Assembly: GCA_016178705.1 (NCBI GenBank)
Contig: JACOST010000014.1
Coordinates: forward strand, 620,001 to 684,000
Length of the DNA stretch: 64,000 bases
Direction of reading: 5' to 3'
DNA from: Deltaproteobacteria bacterium
GTDB lineage: Bacteria; Desulfobacterota; Binatia; HRBIN30; JACQVA1
The translations under genes and the position numbers were made by a program. The notes under the pieces were generated by a model, which was not told the origin of the DNA, searched no databases, and saw only the letters and a list, made by a program, of their open reading frames with translations. Each line of letters opens with the position of its first letter. Within the stretch, counting starts at the first letter, position 1. Of this stretch, positions 37,620 to 45,463 are shown piece by piece.

Positions 37620-38459
37620 TCAGGTATCCCCTGGCGGCTCTTTCTTGATCTGAGAAAGATTCACCAGAGCCAAAATCTCCCCTGCCTTCACTTTCCCTGG
37701 AAGCAGCGGGACCCCCGGCCTCGTCTCTTGAGAGTAATCTATCTCCAGCCCCGGCTCGACGCGCGCCAACTCTTCCACCGCCCAGGCATCGAGCATCTCG
37801 AAAAGCGCGGGTGCGTACGAGAGAAAATGAGTGAATGGGATGTCGTATCGTCCCTTGCCAAAAGCCCGCAGCTGCCGCGCATCCGTGAACTCCATCACGA
37901 TCTTGTCTTCAGCAAGGATAGGCAGCGGCGTTCCAAAATGCGTCAGTTCTGTACGGACGTCATAGAAGTGGGGCAACCATTCCCACCGCTCGAAACCAAA
38001 GCCAGCAAAACGCTTGCTCTGATCGCGGAATCCCTGAGGCAGGCCATCGTGCAGGAGCCGGTTGATGCGCGCCACCAGCTCCAGCGCCGTATAGATCGCA
38101 TTGAGGTACGCCTCGAGTGAGCAGATCACCGCCTGCGTTGCGTCGTAATCCCGCACATATCGCTCATCGTAGACGTCCTCCACCGCGCCCGCGATCGCCT
38201 CCCTCAGTTGACGTTGATGGTGGCGAACGCCCGCGAGTTTATTTTCCAGCGCCAGGCAGAGACCGAAGGTTCGCTGCGGTCGACTTGGAATAGATTCTCC
38301 GGGTGTGACCTTCACCAGATGTTGCGCCAGGAACGTCAAGACGTGGATTGGCCTTAGATGCTTCAGCCTCCCCTCAGCGACCGTGAGCTGATGAACCACC
38401 AACCACACTTCCCCACCTCCATGTGCCGGCAATTTCACAACCTTCATGTTGGACACCAT
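37620..38459 (-). CDS. HEPN-like helical protein, unknown function
   Basis: 279 aa. The start ATG at 38459 has AAGGTG 6 bases upstream. The central region is helical and includes ATQAVICSLEAYLNAIYTAL and later DVRTELTHFG, whose R-x4-H spacing matches the RNase motif of HEPN domains. The N-terminal 70 residues are strand-rich (VVKLPAHGGGEVWLVVHQL). The C-terminal third is charged with no motif. HEPN proteins are often RNA-cutting toxins, defence effectors or polymorphic, but the only evidence here is one short motif in a helical setting. It is divergent from a small gene and next to an integrase remnant, consistent with an imported island. Confidence 0.45.
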   Translation of the reverse strand: MVSNMKVVKLPAHGGGEVWLVVHQLTVAEGRLKHLRPIHVLTFLAQHLVKVTPGESIPSRPQRTFGLCLALENKLAGVRHHQRQLREAIAGAVEDVYDERYVRDYDATQAVICSLEAYLNAIYTALELVARINRLLHDGLPQGFRDQSKRFAGFGFERWEWLPHFYDVRTELTHFGTPLPILAEDKIVMEFTDARQLRAFGKGRYDIPFTHFLSYAPALFEMLDAWAVEELARVEPGLEIDYSQETRPGVPLLPGKVKAGEILALVNLSQIKKEPPGDT

Positions 38460-38477
38460 CGCACACCTTGACTATAC

Positions 38478-38783
38478 ATGATAGCGTCCCTAATCATGCT
38501 CAACATGACTAGAGTAACTGTTGACCAACAAGAGATCCGGTACCTGCAGGCGACTGACGACCAGTTGCATGAAGTCGCTGCTCGTAACCGCTGGCGGGTG
38601 AAGGTGGCCCTTCGGGACGGAACAACCATCACCGGCTACCTTGCGGGCGTCAACACCGGCCGGACGCAAGACCAGCAAGGGCAGTGGGGGTACTACGGCG
38701 AAGCCACGATCCAGCAGGACAAGATCAACGTCCCAAGAACAGTTGACCGACTCGACATCGAAAGCGTCGAGGATCCTGCATGA
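38478..38783 (+). CDS. Small protein, possible SH3/Sm-like barrel, unknown function
   Basis: 101 aa at most; two internal Met codons (in MLNMTRV) are alternative starts and none has a good ribosome site. Residues about 40-95 read as alternating strands with short turns (WRVKVALRDGTTITGYLAG, GYYGEATIQQ, DRLDIESVED), which suggests a small beta barrel. The stop overlaps by four bases (ATGA) the start of a dead integrase gene, so the two were probably one transcript. It is divergent from the HEPN-like gene. Could be a co-factor of the mobile element. Confidence 0.45.
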   Translation: MIASLIMLNMTRVTVDQQEIRYLQATDDQLHEVAARNRWRVKVALRDGTTITGYLAGVNTGRTQDQQGQWGYYGEATIQQDKINVPRTVDRLDIESVEDPA

Positions 38784-38985
38784 CGCACGACCTTCCCGTG
38801 CCGCAGTAACTTGCCCGCACCGGCTTCGACCAAGTCCCGGCCCTGATTGCCCGCGCCGCGTCGCGCTTCGTCGAGTTCTTCACCGCGAACTTTCCTCAAC
38901 CCGAGCACTCGGCGTGCGTACGGTCGGGCCATCCGCGACTTCCTTTGTTGGTGTAATAGGCATCGTGTCCGCGACCATACGCACA
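38780..38985 (+). pseudogene. Tyrosine recombinase (integrase) N-terminal remnant
   Basis: Reading from ATG 38780: MTHDLPVPQ, an in-frame TAA, then LARTGFDQVPALIARAAS and RFVEFFTANF. After a frameshift near 38900 it continues LNPSTRRAYGRAIRDFLCWC and NRHRV. These are the N-terminal core-binding (SAM-like) domain features of tyrosine recombinases (NPxTRRAYxRAxRxFLxWC). The catalytic domain with the R-H-R-Y residues is absent; sequence from about 38986 on is unrelated. One stop, one frameshift and truncation make it dead. Confidence 0.85.
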
Positions 38986-38989
38986 GCAG

Positions 38990-39234
38990 CCCGACCGTCG
39001 TTGCCACCGTGTGTCGGCGACTGCTATGGCGATGGTCCTGTGACCGTCGACGAACTGGTGAGGGGCGTAGAGATCGCACTTGGATTGCTCCCGCTTGACG
39101 AGTGCCCGTCATTCGACGCCGACATGAGCCGCACCGTCACCGTCGACGAGCTGGTGACGGCGGTGAACAACGCGCTAAACGGGTGTGCAGAGCATGCCTC
39201 CGCTCGTCTTGAAAGCGCGCGGCGATTCCATTAG
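38990..39234 (+). pseudogene. Fragment of an EF-hand/dockerin-like C-terminal region
   Basis: Encodes PPCVGDCYGDGPVTVDELV, a linker, then FDADMSRTVTVDELVTAVNN and ALNGC before the stop at 39232-39234. The duplicated VTVDELV with acidic D-x-D spacing is a calcium-loop repeat seen at the C-terminus of large exported proteins in uncultured deltaproteobacteria. Here the body of such a protein is missing and the fragment abuts the integrase remnant. The first loop keeps DCYGDG; the second (DADMSRT) has lost several ligands. Probably a leftover of a deletion. Confidence 0.7.
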
Positions 39235-39246
39235 CCTTTGCGCACA

Positions 39247-39678
39247 ATGACACGGAAGAAGCGGTTTCTCATTGGGGCCGCGTTGCTCGTCGGATCAGTT
39301 GCCTATTTGGTGTACGCTGGCGTGCGCGAAAGCTCGGTCTACTACCTCACCATCGAAGAATTTCTGGTCAAGAAGGAATCGCTCACCGGCGAAGGGGTGC
39401 GAGTTGCCGGACGCGTGCGCGCCGGCAGCATCGATAAGAAGACCACGACCGCCGGCACTGACTTGCGGTTTGTCCTCGGCGATTTTCAGAAGGAGGGCGG
39501 CGTGCCGGTGCAGTACACCGGCATTCTGCCGGACATGTTTGGCGAAGGGCGCGATGTGATCGTGGAAGGCAAGTATACGCGCGACGGCGTGCTGCGGGCG
39601 CAGACGGTGATGACGAGTTGCCCGTCGAAATACGAAGCCGAAGCCGGCAAGCCGCCCGCCGAGCGCAGCGCGGGTTGA
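39247..39678 (+). CDS. ccmE: Heme chaperone CcmE, CXXXY type
   Basis: 143 aa. N-terminal membrane anchor (RFLIGAALLVGSVAYLVYAG) and an OB-fold with RVAGRVRAGSI, DLRFVLGDF and GILPDMFGEGRDVIVEGKY. In most proteobacteria heme binds a His in HxxxY; here the site is CPSKY, Cys125 and Tyr129. CXXXY CcmE is known from Desulfovibrio and archaea. The protein takes heme from CcmC and passes it to CcmF in the periplasm. First gene of a ccmE-ccmF-ccmH run; the ATG at 39247 is preferred as it opens the typical MTRKKRF. Confidence 0.95.
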   Translation: MTRKKRFLIGAALLVGSVAYLVYAGVRESSVYYLTIEEFLVKKESLTGEGVRVAGRVRAGSIDKKTTTAGTDLRFVLGDFQKEGGVPVQYTGILPDMFGEGRDVIVEGKYTRDGVLRAQTVMTSCPSKYEAEAGKPPAERSAG

Positions 39679-39688
39679 AAGGCGGCGG

Positions 39689-41677
39689 ATGATGGAAATC
39701 GGTGCCCTCGCCCTCGCTCTCGGATTGGTCCTCGCCGTGTACGCGGTGCTGATGTCGCTGGTCGGCGGCCTGCAGCGCCGCCGCGATCTGATCGCCAGCG
39801 CCGAACACGCCGCCTTCGCGGTCTGGGGCGTGACCGTGATCGCGGTCGCCGCTCTCCTGCACGCGCTCGTCATTCACGATTTCAACCTCGAGTACGTCGC
39901 CAGCTACTCCAGCAGCACGCTGCCCTGGAATTACACGATCACCGCGCTGTGGGGCGGGCAAAAGGGGTCGTTGCTGTTCTGGCTGCTCATCCTGAGCTCG
40001 ATCTCGTCGATCGTGTTGCTGCAGAATCGCGATCGCAACCGCGACATGATGCCATACGTCACCGCGGTGTTGATGACGATCTGTGTGTTCTTCCTCATGC
40101 TGCTCAACTTCATCACGCCGCCGTTTGAACGGCTCGCGTTCACGCCGCACGAAGGGCGCGACCTCAACCCGCTACTGCAGAACTACTGGATGCAAATCCA
40201 TCCGCCTTCGCTCTACACCGGCTACGTGAGCTGCGCGGTGCCGTTCGCTTTCGCCATTGCTGCACTGGTGACCGGCAAGCTCGGCGACAACTGGATCCGC
40301 ACCACGCGCCGCTGGACGTTGTTCGCTTGGTTCTTTCTGAGCCTCGGCAATCTCTTCGGCGCCGAGTGGGCGTATTTGGTGCTCGGCTGGGGCGGATACT
40401 GGGCGTGGGACCCGGTCGAGAACGCCGCCTTCATGCCGTGGCTCACCTGCACCGCGTTCCTGCACTCGGTCATGATCCAGGAAAAGAAGGACATGCTGAA
40501 GGTGTGGAACATGGTGCTGGTGATGCTCACCTTTCTCCTCACCATCTTCGGCACGTTCCTCACTCGCAGTGGCGTGATCTCCTCGGTGCACTCGTTCACG
40601 CAGTCGGGCCTCGGACCGTTCTTCATCGGCTTCCTCGCCTTCATGGGCGTGATCTCGGTGGCGTTGCTGATCTGGCGGTTGCCGCTGCTCAAGAGCGAGA
40701 ACGAACTCGACTCGCTGGTGTCGCGCGAGTCGGCGTTCCTGTTCAACAACCTGGTGCTCGTTGGGATCGCCTTCGCGGTATTTTGGGGCACGGTCTTCCC
40801 GGTGATCTCCGAGTGGGTCCGCGGCGTGAAGATCACCGTCGGGCCGCCGTTCTTCAACAAGGTCAACGCGCCGCTGGGGTTGATGCTGTTGTTCCTCACT
40901 GGTGTCGGGCCGCTGATCGCGTGGCGCCGCGCGGGTTGGAAGAGCATTCAACGCAATCTCTTACCGCCAATGGCGTTCGGCTTGGCGTGTGGGTTGGGGC
41001 TGGTGATCAGCGGTATGCGGTCGTACTGGGCGCTGGTGTCGTTTTCGATCGTGGCGTTCGTCCTGACCGGCATCGTGATGGAGTACTACCGCGGCGTGCG
41101 CGCGCGCCAAGCCGTGATGGGCGAGAACGCCGCGGTGGCGCTGCTGCACCTGATCGCCAAGAACCGCCGCCGCTACGGCGGCTACATCATCCACATCGGG
41201 ATCGTGATGATGTTCGCCGCCATCACCGGTACGTCGGTGTTCAAACAAGAGCAGCAAGTCACTCTCAGCCAAGGGCAGACGCTCTCGATCGGCGGCTACA
41301 CGCTGCGCTATGACGGCATCGAACAGGAGTCGACGCCGCACATCGCGTACCTGCGCGCCAAGGTCGCCGTGATGGACGGGCCGAAGCTGCTCGAAGTGCT
41401 CAAGCCCGAGAAGCGCTTCTACAAGAAGCCCGAGCAACCGACGACTGAAGTCGCGATCCGCTCGACGCTCGGCGCCGATCTCTACTTGGTGCTGGGCAGC
41501 TTCGACGACGACACGAAACTCGTCACACTGTTGGCGTACATCAATCCGTTGGTCAGCTTCCTGTGGTACGGCGGGATCGTAATCGCGTTCGGCACCGGCA
41601 TCGTCATTTTGCCCGGCGGCGCGCGTGAGCCGGCGTACGCCGCCGCCCAGCTCGCCAAACAGGCGGTCACAGAGTGA
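39689..41677 (+). CDS. ccmF: Cytochrome c heme lyase CcmF
   Basis: 662 aa with about 14-15 transmembrane segments. The WWD heme-handling motif is recognisable as WGGYWAWDPVENAAFMPWL near residues 232-250. PPSLYTGYV and FGTFLTRSGVISSVHSF provide the external His residues that ligate heme. The C-terminal domain after about residue 500 is periplasmic. CcmF joins heme to the apocytochrome CXXCH site. Ten bases after ccmE, and its stop overlaps the next gene by 4 bases. Confidence 0.97.
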   Translation: MMEIGALALALGLVLAVYAVLMSLVGGLQRRRDLIASAEHAAFAVWGVTVIAVAALLHALVIHDFNLEYVASYSSSTLPWNYTITALWGGQKGSLLFWLLILSSISSIVLLQNRDRNRDMMPYVTAVLMTICVFFLMLLNFITPPFERLAFTPHEGRDLNPLLQNYWMQIHPPSLYTGYVSCAVPFAFAIAALVTGKLGDNWIRTTRRWTLFAWFFLSLGNLFGAEWAYLVLGWGGYWAWDPVENAAFMPWLTCTAFLHSVMIQEKKDMLKVWNMVLVMLTFLLTIFGTFLTRSGVISSVHSFTQSGLGPFFIGFLAFMGVISVALLIWRLPLLKSENELDSLVSRESAFLFNNLVLVGIAFAVFWGTVFPVISEWVRGVKITVGPPFFNKVNAPLGLMLLFLTGVGPLIAWRRAGWKSIQRNLLPPMAFGLACGLGLVISGMRSYWALVSFSIVAFVLTGIVMEYYRGVRARQAVMGENAAVALLHLIAKNRRRYGGYIIHIGIVMMFAAITGTSVFKQEQQVTLSQGQTLSIGGYTLRYDGIEQESTPHIAYLRAKVAVMDGPKLLEVLKPEKRFYKKPEQPTTEVAIRSTLGADLYLVLGSFDDDTKLVTLLAYINPLVSFLWYGGIVIAFGTGIVILPGGAREPAYAAAQLAKQAVTE

Positions 41678-42153
41678 TTGCCTTCGTGCGTGTGGCGCTG
41701 GTCGGCGTCAGTTTGTCGCTCGTCGGGCTGAGCGCGGGAGCTGGCCTAGCGGCGCCGTCGCTCCAAGACGTCGAGGAGTCGCTCACCTGCCAGTGCGGGT
41801 GCGGCCTCACCGTTCATAGCTGCAACCATCTCCAGTGCGGCTCGGCGTTGCCGCTGCGGGCGGAGATCCGCGAGCAGATCACTGCGGGGAACGACAAGCC
41901 GGCGATCCTGGCGCACTTCATTGAACGGTACGGCGAGAAGATTCTCTCCTCGCCGACGACCAGCGGTTTCAATCTGACCGCATGGGTGACGCCGTTCGTG
42001 CTGCTCTCGTTGGGCGGGGCGTTCGTCGTCATCACCATCGTGCGCTGGACCCGACACCGCCCCGCTGCCGCCGCCGCACAACCAGCAGCAGCCGCGCCAC
42101 CCGACGCGTACCAAGAGATTCTGGAACGCGAGCTGAAGGACTTCGATCGCTAG
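41674..42153 (+). CDS. ccmH: CcmH/CycL-type apocytochrome thiol-reduction protein
   Basis: 159 aa. Signal sequence, then ESLTCQCGCGLTVHSCNHL and QCGSA, then REQITAGNDKPAILAHFIERYG as in CcmH, one transmembrane helix (about residues 105-128) and an Ala/Pro-rich tail. Canonical CcmH has LRCxxCQ; here a Cys-rich cluster (C-x-C-x-C at the head, then two more Cys) replaces it. CcmH presents or reduces the apocytochrome cysteines. GTG start overlapping the ccmF stop (GTGA). Confidence 0.9.
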   Translation: MIAFVRVALVGVSLSLVGLSAGAGLAAPSLQDVEESLTCQCGCGLTVHSCNHLQCGSALPLRAEIREQITAGNDKPAILAHFIERYGEKILSSPTTSGFNLTAWVTPFVLLSLGGAFVVITIVRWTRHRPAAAAAQPAAAAPPDAYQEILERELKDFDR

Positions 42154-42179
42154 CGCGCACCGCTCTCCGTCTCCCGCGT

Positions 42180-42599
42180 ATGGATCTCCTGCTCGCCGTC
42201 CTGCTGACCACCGCGGTCGCCGTCTTCGTTGCCTGGCCGTTCTTCGGCCGCGCGCGCAGCGCGAGTGACGACGACGTGCAGCTCAGCCCGCTCGATCGGC
42301 AAAAGCGCGAGGCCTACGCCGCCATCAAGGAAGCCGAGTTCGATCATCAGATGGGTAAGCTGACCGACGCCGACTTCGCCGCCTTGCGCGAGCGCTACAT
42401 GCTGCAGGCGCTCACGGCGATCACGAGCATCGAGAAGGCGCGGGCAAAGTCGCCGACAGCGATCGGCAAGGGCGCCCCCGGACACAAGCCAACGCGCTTC
42501 GCCTACTGCCCGGGGTGCGGGCGCCACATACCCAACCGCGCGAATTTCTGCCCCGGCTGCGGCTATGCGCTCAAGCCGCTCAAAGAAGCGGTCGCCTGA
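42180..42599 (+). CDS. Membrane protein with C-terminal zinc ribbon, CcmI-like head
   Basis: 139 aa. N-terminal transmembrane helix (LLLAVLLTTAVAVFVAWPFF), then a helical part KREAYAAIKEAEFDHQMGKL and TDADFAALRERY resembling the first helices of CcmI/CycH, then a Cys4 zinc ribbon CPGCGRHIPNRANFCPGCG. CcmI delivers apocytochrome to the lyase. This gene, 26 bases after ccmH, may be a reduced CcmI, but the zinc ribbon is not part of the standard protein. Proposed role is inferred from position. Confidence 0.75.
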   Translation: MDLLLAVLLTTAVAVFVAWPFFGRARSASDDDVQLSPLDRQKREAYAAIKEAEFDHQMGKLTDADFAALRERYMLQALTAITSIEKARAKSPTAIGKGAPGHKPTRFAYCPGCGRHIPNRANFCPGCGYALKPLKEAVA

Positions 42600-42605
42600 A
42601 CGTTG

Positions 42606-42778
42606 CGGCTTTGCACAAGGAGGCCCTCGATACGATCGCTACGCGATCTACTCGGGCAAACGGTAGTGGTCTCCCCCCAAAAGAAAACAACCGCTTCCCC
42701 GAGTAGCGGCACTGAGTAGAAGCCGAAGGCTTCGTATCGAAGGGCTGCGTATCGAGGGGGCCACCTTGGGCAAAGCCG
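42606..42778. repeat. Inverted-repeat element, CCCTCGATACG family (D)
   Basis: Arms at 42606-42634 and 42748-42778 are inverted and nearly complementary (CGGCTTTGC-CAAGG-GGCC, then CTCGATACG on both sides, two small length differences). Inner inverted pair: CTACTCGGG near 42648 with CCCCGAGTAG near 42698. It begins 6 bases after the zinc-ribbon gene stop. No open frame inside; the element could fold into one long hairpin. Confidence 0.75.
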
Positions 42779-42796
42779 CGTGGCGGACTCGGCGAC

Positions 42797-43072
42797 TCAG
42801 CCGCCGAGAGCGGCCTTCACCTTCTTCAACGCGTCGATGTTCTTCTGCAACCCACTGACGTGGTCCTGCATCTCGACGATCGCCGTCCCCAGTTGAGTTG
42901 CCGAGCCGAGCGTGCCGCCGGACTCGCCGGCCTGCTTGAGCGCTTCCTTGCCGAGATCGCCCAACTGCGCGTCGGCGCGCCGCTGCGTCACCGAGCCACA
43001 CAAAAACCCAGCCGTGAAGATGCTCGCAACAACAACCGTGCGCAGAGCGCGTCGCATCATGGTACGTTCCAT
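42797..43072 (-). CDS. Small exported coiled-coil protein, unknown function
   Basis: 91 aa. AGAGGAGG precedes ATG 43072 by 5 bases. Signal peptide from MMRRALRTVVVASIFTAGFL, predicted cleavage after RADAQ. The mature part is helical (LGTAIVEMQDHVSGLQKNID and ALKKVKAALGG), probably a short coiled coil. No family recognised. Stands alone between repeat D and the epimerase gene, which diverges. Confidence 0.7.
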   Translation of the reverse strand: MERTMMRRALRTVVVASIFTAGFLCGSVTQRRADAQLGDLGKEALKQAGESGGTLGSATQLGTAIVEMQDHVSGLQKNIDALKKVKAALGG

Positions 43073-43194
43073 CCTATCCTCCTCTGTCGGACGAATGTGC
43101 CGAGCACAGTCGTCGAATGGTTTCCGTTACCACCGGCCGCATGCACCAAGCAATGATCTTCTGTGCATGGTAGGGAAGGAACGGGCGACTGCAC

Positions 43195-44214
43195 ATGCAT
43201 ATCTTGATCATCGGCGGCACGCGCTTCGTCGGCTATCAACTCGTGTGGCGGCTACTCGCCGCGGGACAGCGGGTCACCATCCTCAATCGCGGACGCACAC
43301 CCGACCCATTCGGTAATCACGAGCGCGGCAATTCGATTGAACGGCTCGTTGCCGATCGCACGACGCCAGATTTCGCGCGGGTGTTGGCCGGCCGCCGCTT
43401 CGACGCCGTGGTTGATTTCGCCGCCTACACGGCCGCCGACGCGCGCGGCGCCGTAGCAGCATTGAACGGCCGCGTCGAGCACTATGTTTTCATCAGCAGC
43501 GGTCAGGTCTACCTCGTACGCGCGGGCTGTCCGTGGCCAGCACGCGAGGCTGACTACGACGGCGCGCTGATCCCCGACCCGACAAATGATGAGGAGGATC
43601 ACGCCAACTGGGTCTACGGCGTCGAAAAACGCGCGGCCGAAGACGTGCTGGCCAACGCGTGGGCCAGCGCACGCTTCCCGGCGACGCGTCTGCGCATTCC
43701 CATGGTCAACGGCGAACGCGATCACTTTCGCCGCACCGAGAGCTATCTGTGGCGGCTGCTCGATGGTGGTCCGATCATTCTCCCCGACGGCGGCACGCGG
43801 CCGATGCGTCATGTCTACAGCGGCGCCGTGGTGCAGGCGATCGGTGCGTTGCTCGGCAACGCGGCGACGTTCGGCGAGGCGTACAACTTGTCCCAGGACG
43901 AGACCCCGACGTTGGCGGAGATGGTGAGCGTGCTGGCCGAACTACTGGGCGCACGAGCACGAGTCGTTGCCGTGCCTAGCGATGCGATCCGCGCCGCCGG
44001 CCTGACGCCGGCCGCGATCTCTCCGTTCAGCGATCCCTGGATGTCGCAGCTCGATGCGAGCAAAGCGAAGACGGCTCTGGGCTTTCAGCACGAGCCGTGG
44101 CGCAGCTACTTGGACAAGATCGTCGCCTGCTTCATCAATCATCCGCCAACAGCACCGCCGGAGAACTACGCGCAGCGCGAACAGGAGCGCGTTCTCGCCG
44201 CGCGCTGGTCGTGA
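43195..44214 (+). CDS. NAD-dependent epimerase/dehydratase, extended SDR
   Basis: 339 aa. Starts MHILIIGGTRFVGYQL with GGTRFVG as the Rossmann loop. Catalytic Ser in FISSGQVY, and YxxxK in VYGVEKRA. Later YNLSQDETPTLAEM and PFSDPWMSQLDASKAKT resemble the isoflavone-reductase-like or chloroplast-RNA-binding-protein-like group of extended SDRs (CSP41/NAD-epimerases). Substrate is probably a nucleotide sugar or related compound. Close to the next gene (23 bases), likely the same transcript. Confidence 0.88.
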   Translation: MHILIIGGTRFVGYQLVWRLLAAGQRVTILNRGRTPDPFGNHERGNSIERLVADRTTPDFARVLAGRRFDAVVDFAAYTAADARGAVAALNGRVEHYVFISSGQVYLVRAGCPWPAREADYDGALIPDPTNDEEDHANWVYGVEKRAAEDVLANAWASARFPATRLRIPMVNGERDHFRRTESYLWRLLDGGPIILPDGGTRPMRHVYSGAVVQAIGALLGNAATFGEAYNLSQDETPTLAEMVSVLAELLGARARVVAVPSDAIRAAGLTPAAISPFSDPWMSQLDASKAKTALGFQHEPWRSYLDKIVACFINHPPTAPPENYAQREQERVLAARWS

Positions 44215-44236
44215 TCACGCGATTGTTCACGCGCGC

Positions 44237-45463
44237 ATGGCCGGTGATCCGAGCGCGGACATGAATCTGCGGCGGAAGCTGTCTTGGGTGACGGTCTTCT
44301 ACTTTGCCGAGGGCCTACCCTTCGGCATCGCCGTCGACAATCTCCCGGTCTACTTTCGCCTTCACGGCGTGTCGCTGACGGACATTGGACTGTTCAGCCT
44401 GCTGCGCTTGCCGTGGACGTTGAAGGTGCTGTGGGCGCCGCTGGTCGATCGCTACGGCGAGCGACGACACTGGATCGTGGGTGCGTTGCTGGTGATGGCG
44501 GCGCAGATGGCAACGCTGCCGTGGCTCGATCCGTCGGCGCCGGGGGTTTGGCTGTGGGCGCTGCTGCTGAGCTTCACGGCCGCCTCGGCGACGCAGGACA
44601 TCGCGATCGACGCGTACACCATCGGCTTGCTGGCGCCGGGCGAGGAAGGCGTGGCCAACGGCGTCCGCGTCTCCGCGTATCGCGCCGCGCTGATTGCCGG
44701 CGGTGGCGCGCTGCTTCTACTCGCGCGTCCGTTCGGCTGGGCGGCGGTGTACTGGGCGGCGGCGCTGGCCTTCATCCTGTTGGCGGCGGTGGTGTGGCGG
44801 AGTCCGCCGCTCACTGTGCGCGGTGATACCGAAGCGCTGTGGCTGGCACCCCTGTGGACCTGGTTGCGGCGGCCGGGTGCGCCGGTGATTTTTCTTTTCG
44901 TCCTCACTTACAAGCTAGGCGATGTCAGCATGGGTCCGATGGTCAAGCCGTTTTGGGTCGACCGCGGTTTGAGTGCGGATGAGATCGCGCTGATTTCGAC
45001 GACGCTCGGTGTGGGCGCCAGCGTGCTCGGCGCGCTCGCCGGCGGTGTGCTGACAACGCGCTGGGGGATTTTTCGCGGCCTGTGGTCGCTCGGCCTGTTG
45101 CAGGCGTTTTCCAATCTCGGCTACGCGGGGGTGGCCTATGCCGGCGCTGGCCGGCCGGCGATCTACGCCGCCTCGTTGTTCGAGAGCTTCACCGGCGGCC
45201 TCGGCACCGCCGCATTCCTCGCCTTTCTCATGCACGTCTGCGACAAGCGGCAAGCCGCCACCGAGTACGCGTTGCTGTCGGCGATCTTCGCCGCCAGCGG
45301 CTGGCTGGTGGGCAGCGTGAGTGGTGTGGGGGTAATGCGCTTCGGCTACGGCGACTACTTCTTGCTGACGTTCGCGCTATCGTTCCCCGCCTACGCCTTG
45401 CTGCCGTGGGTGAAGCGATGGGTGGACGACGCGCACAGTGATGCATCAGGACGCGTTGTCTAG
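44237..45463 (+). CDS. MFS transporter, AmpG-like
   Basis: 408 aa with 12 predicted transmembrane helices. The opening LSWVTVFYFAEGLPFGIAVD and LPVYFRLHGVSLTDIGLFSLL, then KVLWAPLVDRYG and ASATQDIAIDAYT, are AmpG hallmarks. AmpG imports anhydromuropeptides for cell-wall recycling. The identity of the actual cargo is not shown. ATG 44237 and ATG 44261 are both possible starts. Its last 18 bases overlap the convergent spermidine-synthase-like gene. Confidence 0.88.
   Translation: MAGDPSADMNLRRKLSWVTVFYFAEGLPFGIAVDNLPVYFRLHGVSLTDIGLFSLLRLPWTLKVLWAPLVDRYGERRHWIVGALLVMAAQMATLPWLDPSAPGVWLWALLLSFTAASATQDIAIDAYTIGLLAPGEEGVANGVRVSAYRAALIAGGGALLLLARPFGWAAVYWAAALAFILLAAVVWRSPPLTVRGDTEALWLAPLWTWLRRPGAPVIFLFVLTYKLGDVSMGPMVKPFWVDRGLSADEIALISTTLGVGASVLGALAGGVLTTRWGIFRGLWSLGLLQAFSNLGYAGVAYAGAGRPAIYAASLFESFTGGLGTAAFLAFLMHVCDKRQAATEYALLSAIFAASGWLVGSVSGVGVMRFGYGDYFLLTFALSFPAYALLPWVKRWVDDAHSDASGRVV

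Noticed and set aside
38641-39234. Continuous 197-codon plus-strand gene ending in the EF-hand-like repeats
   Set aside because: Its first 110 codons overlap the small gene and the recombinase remnant in other frames and have no protein-like character; only the last part is a real fragment.
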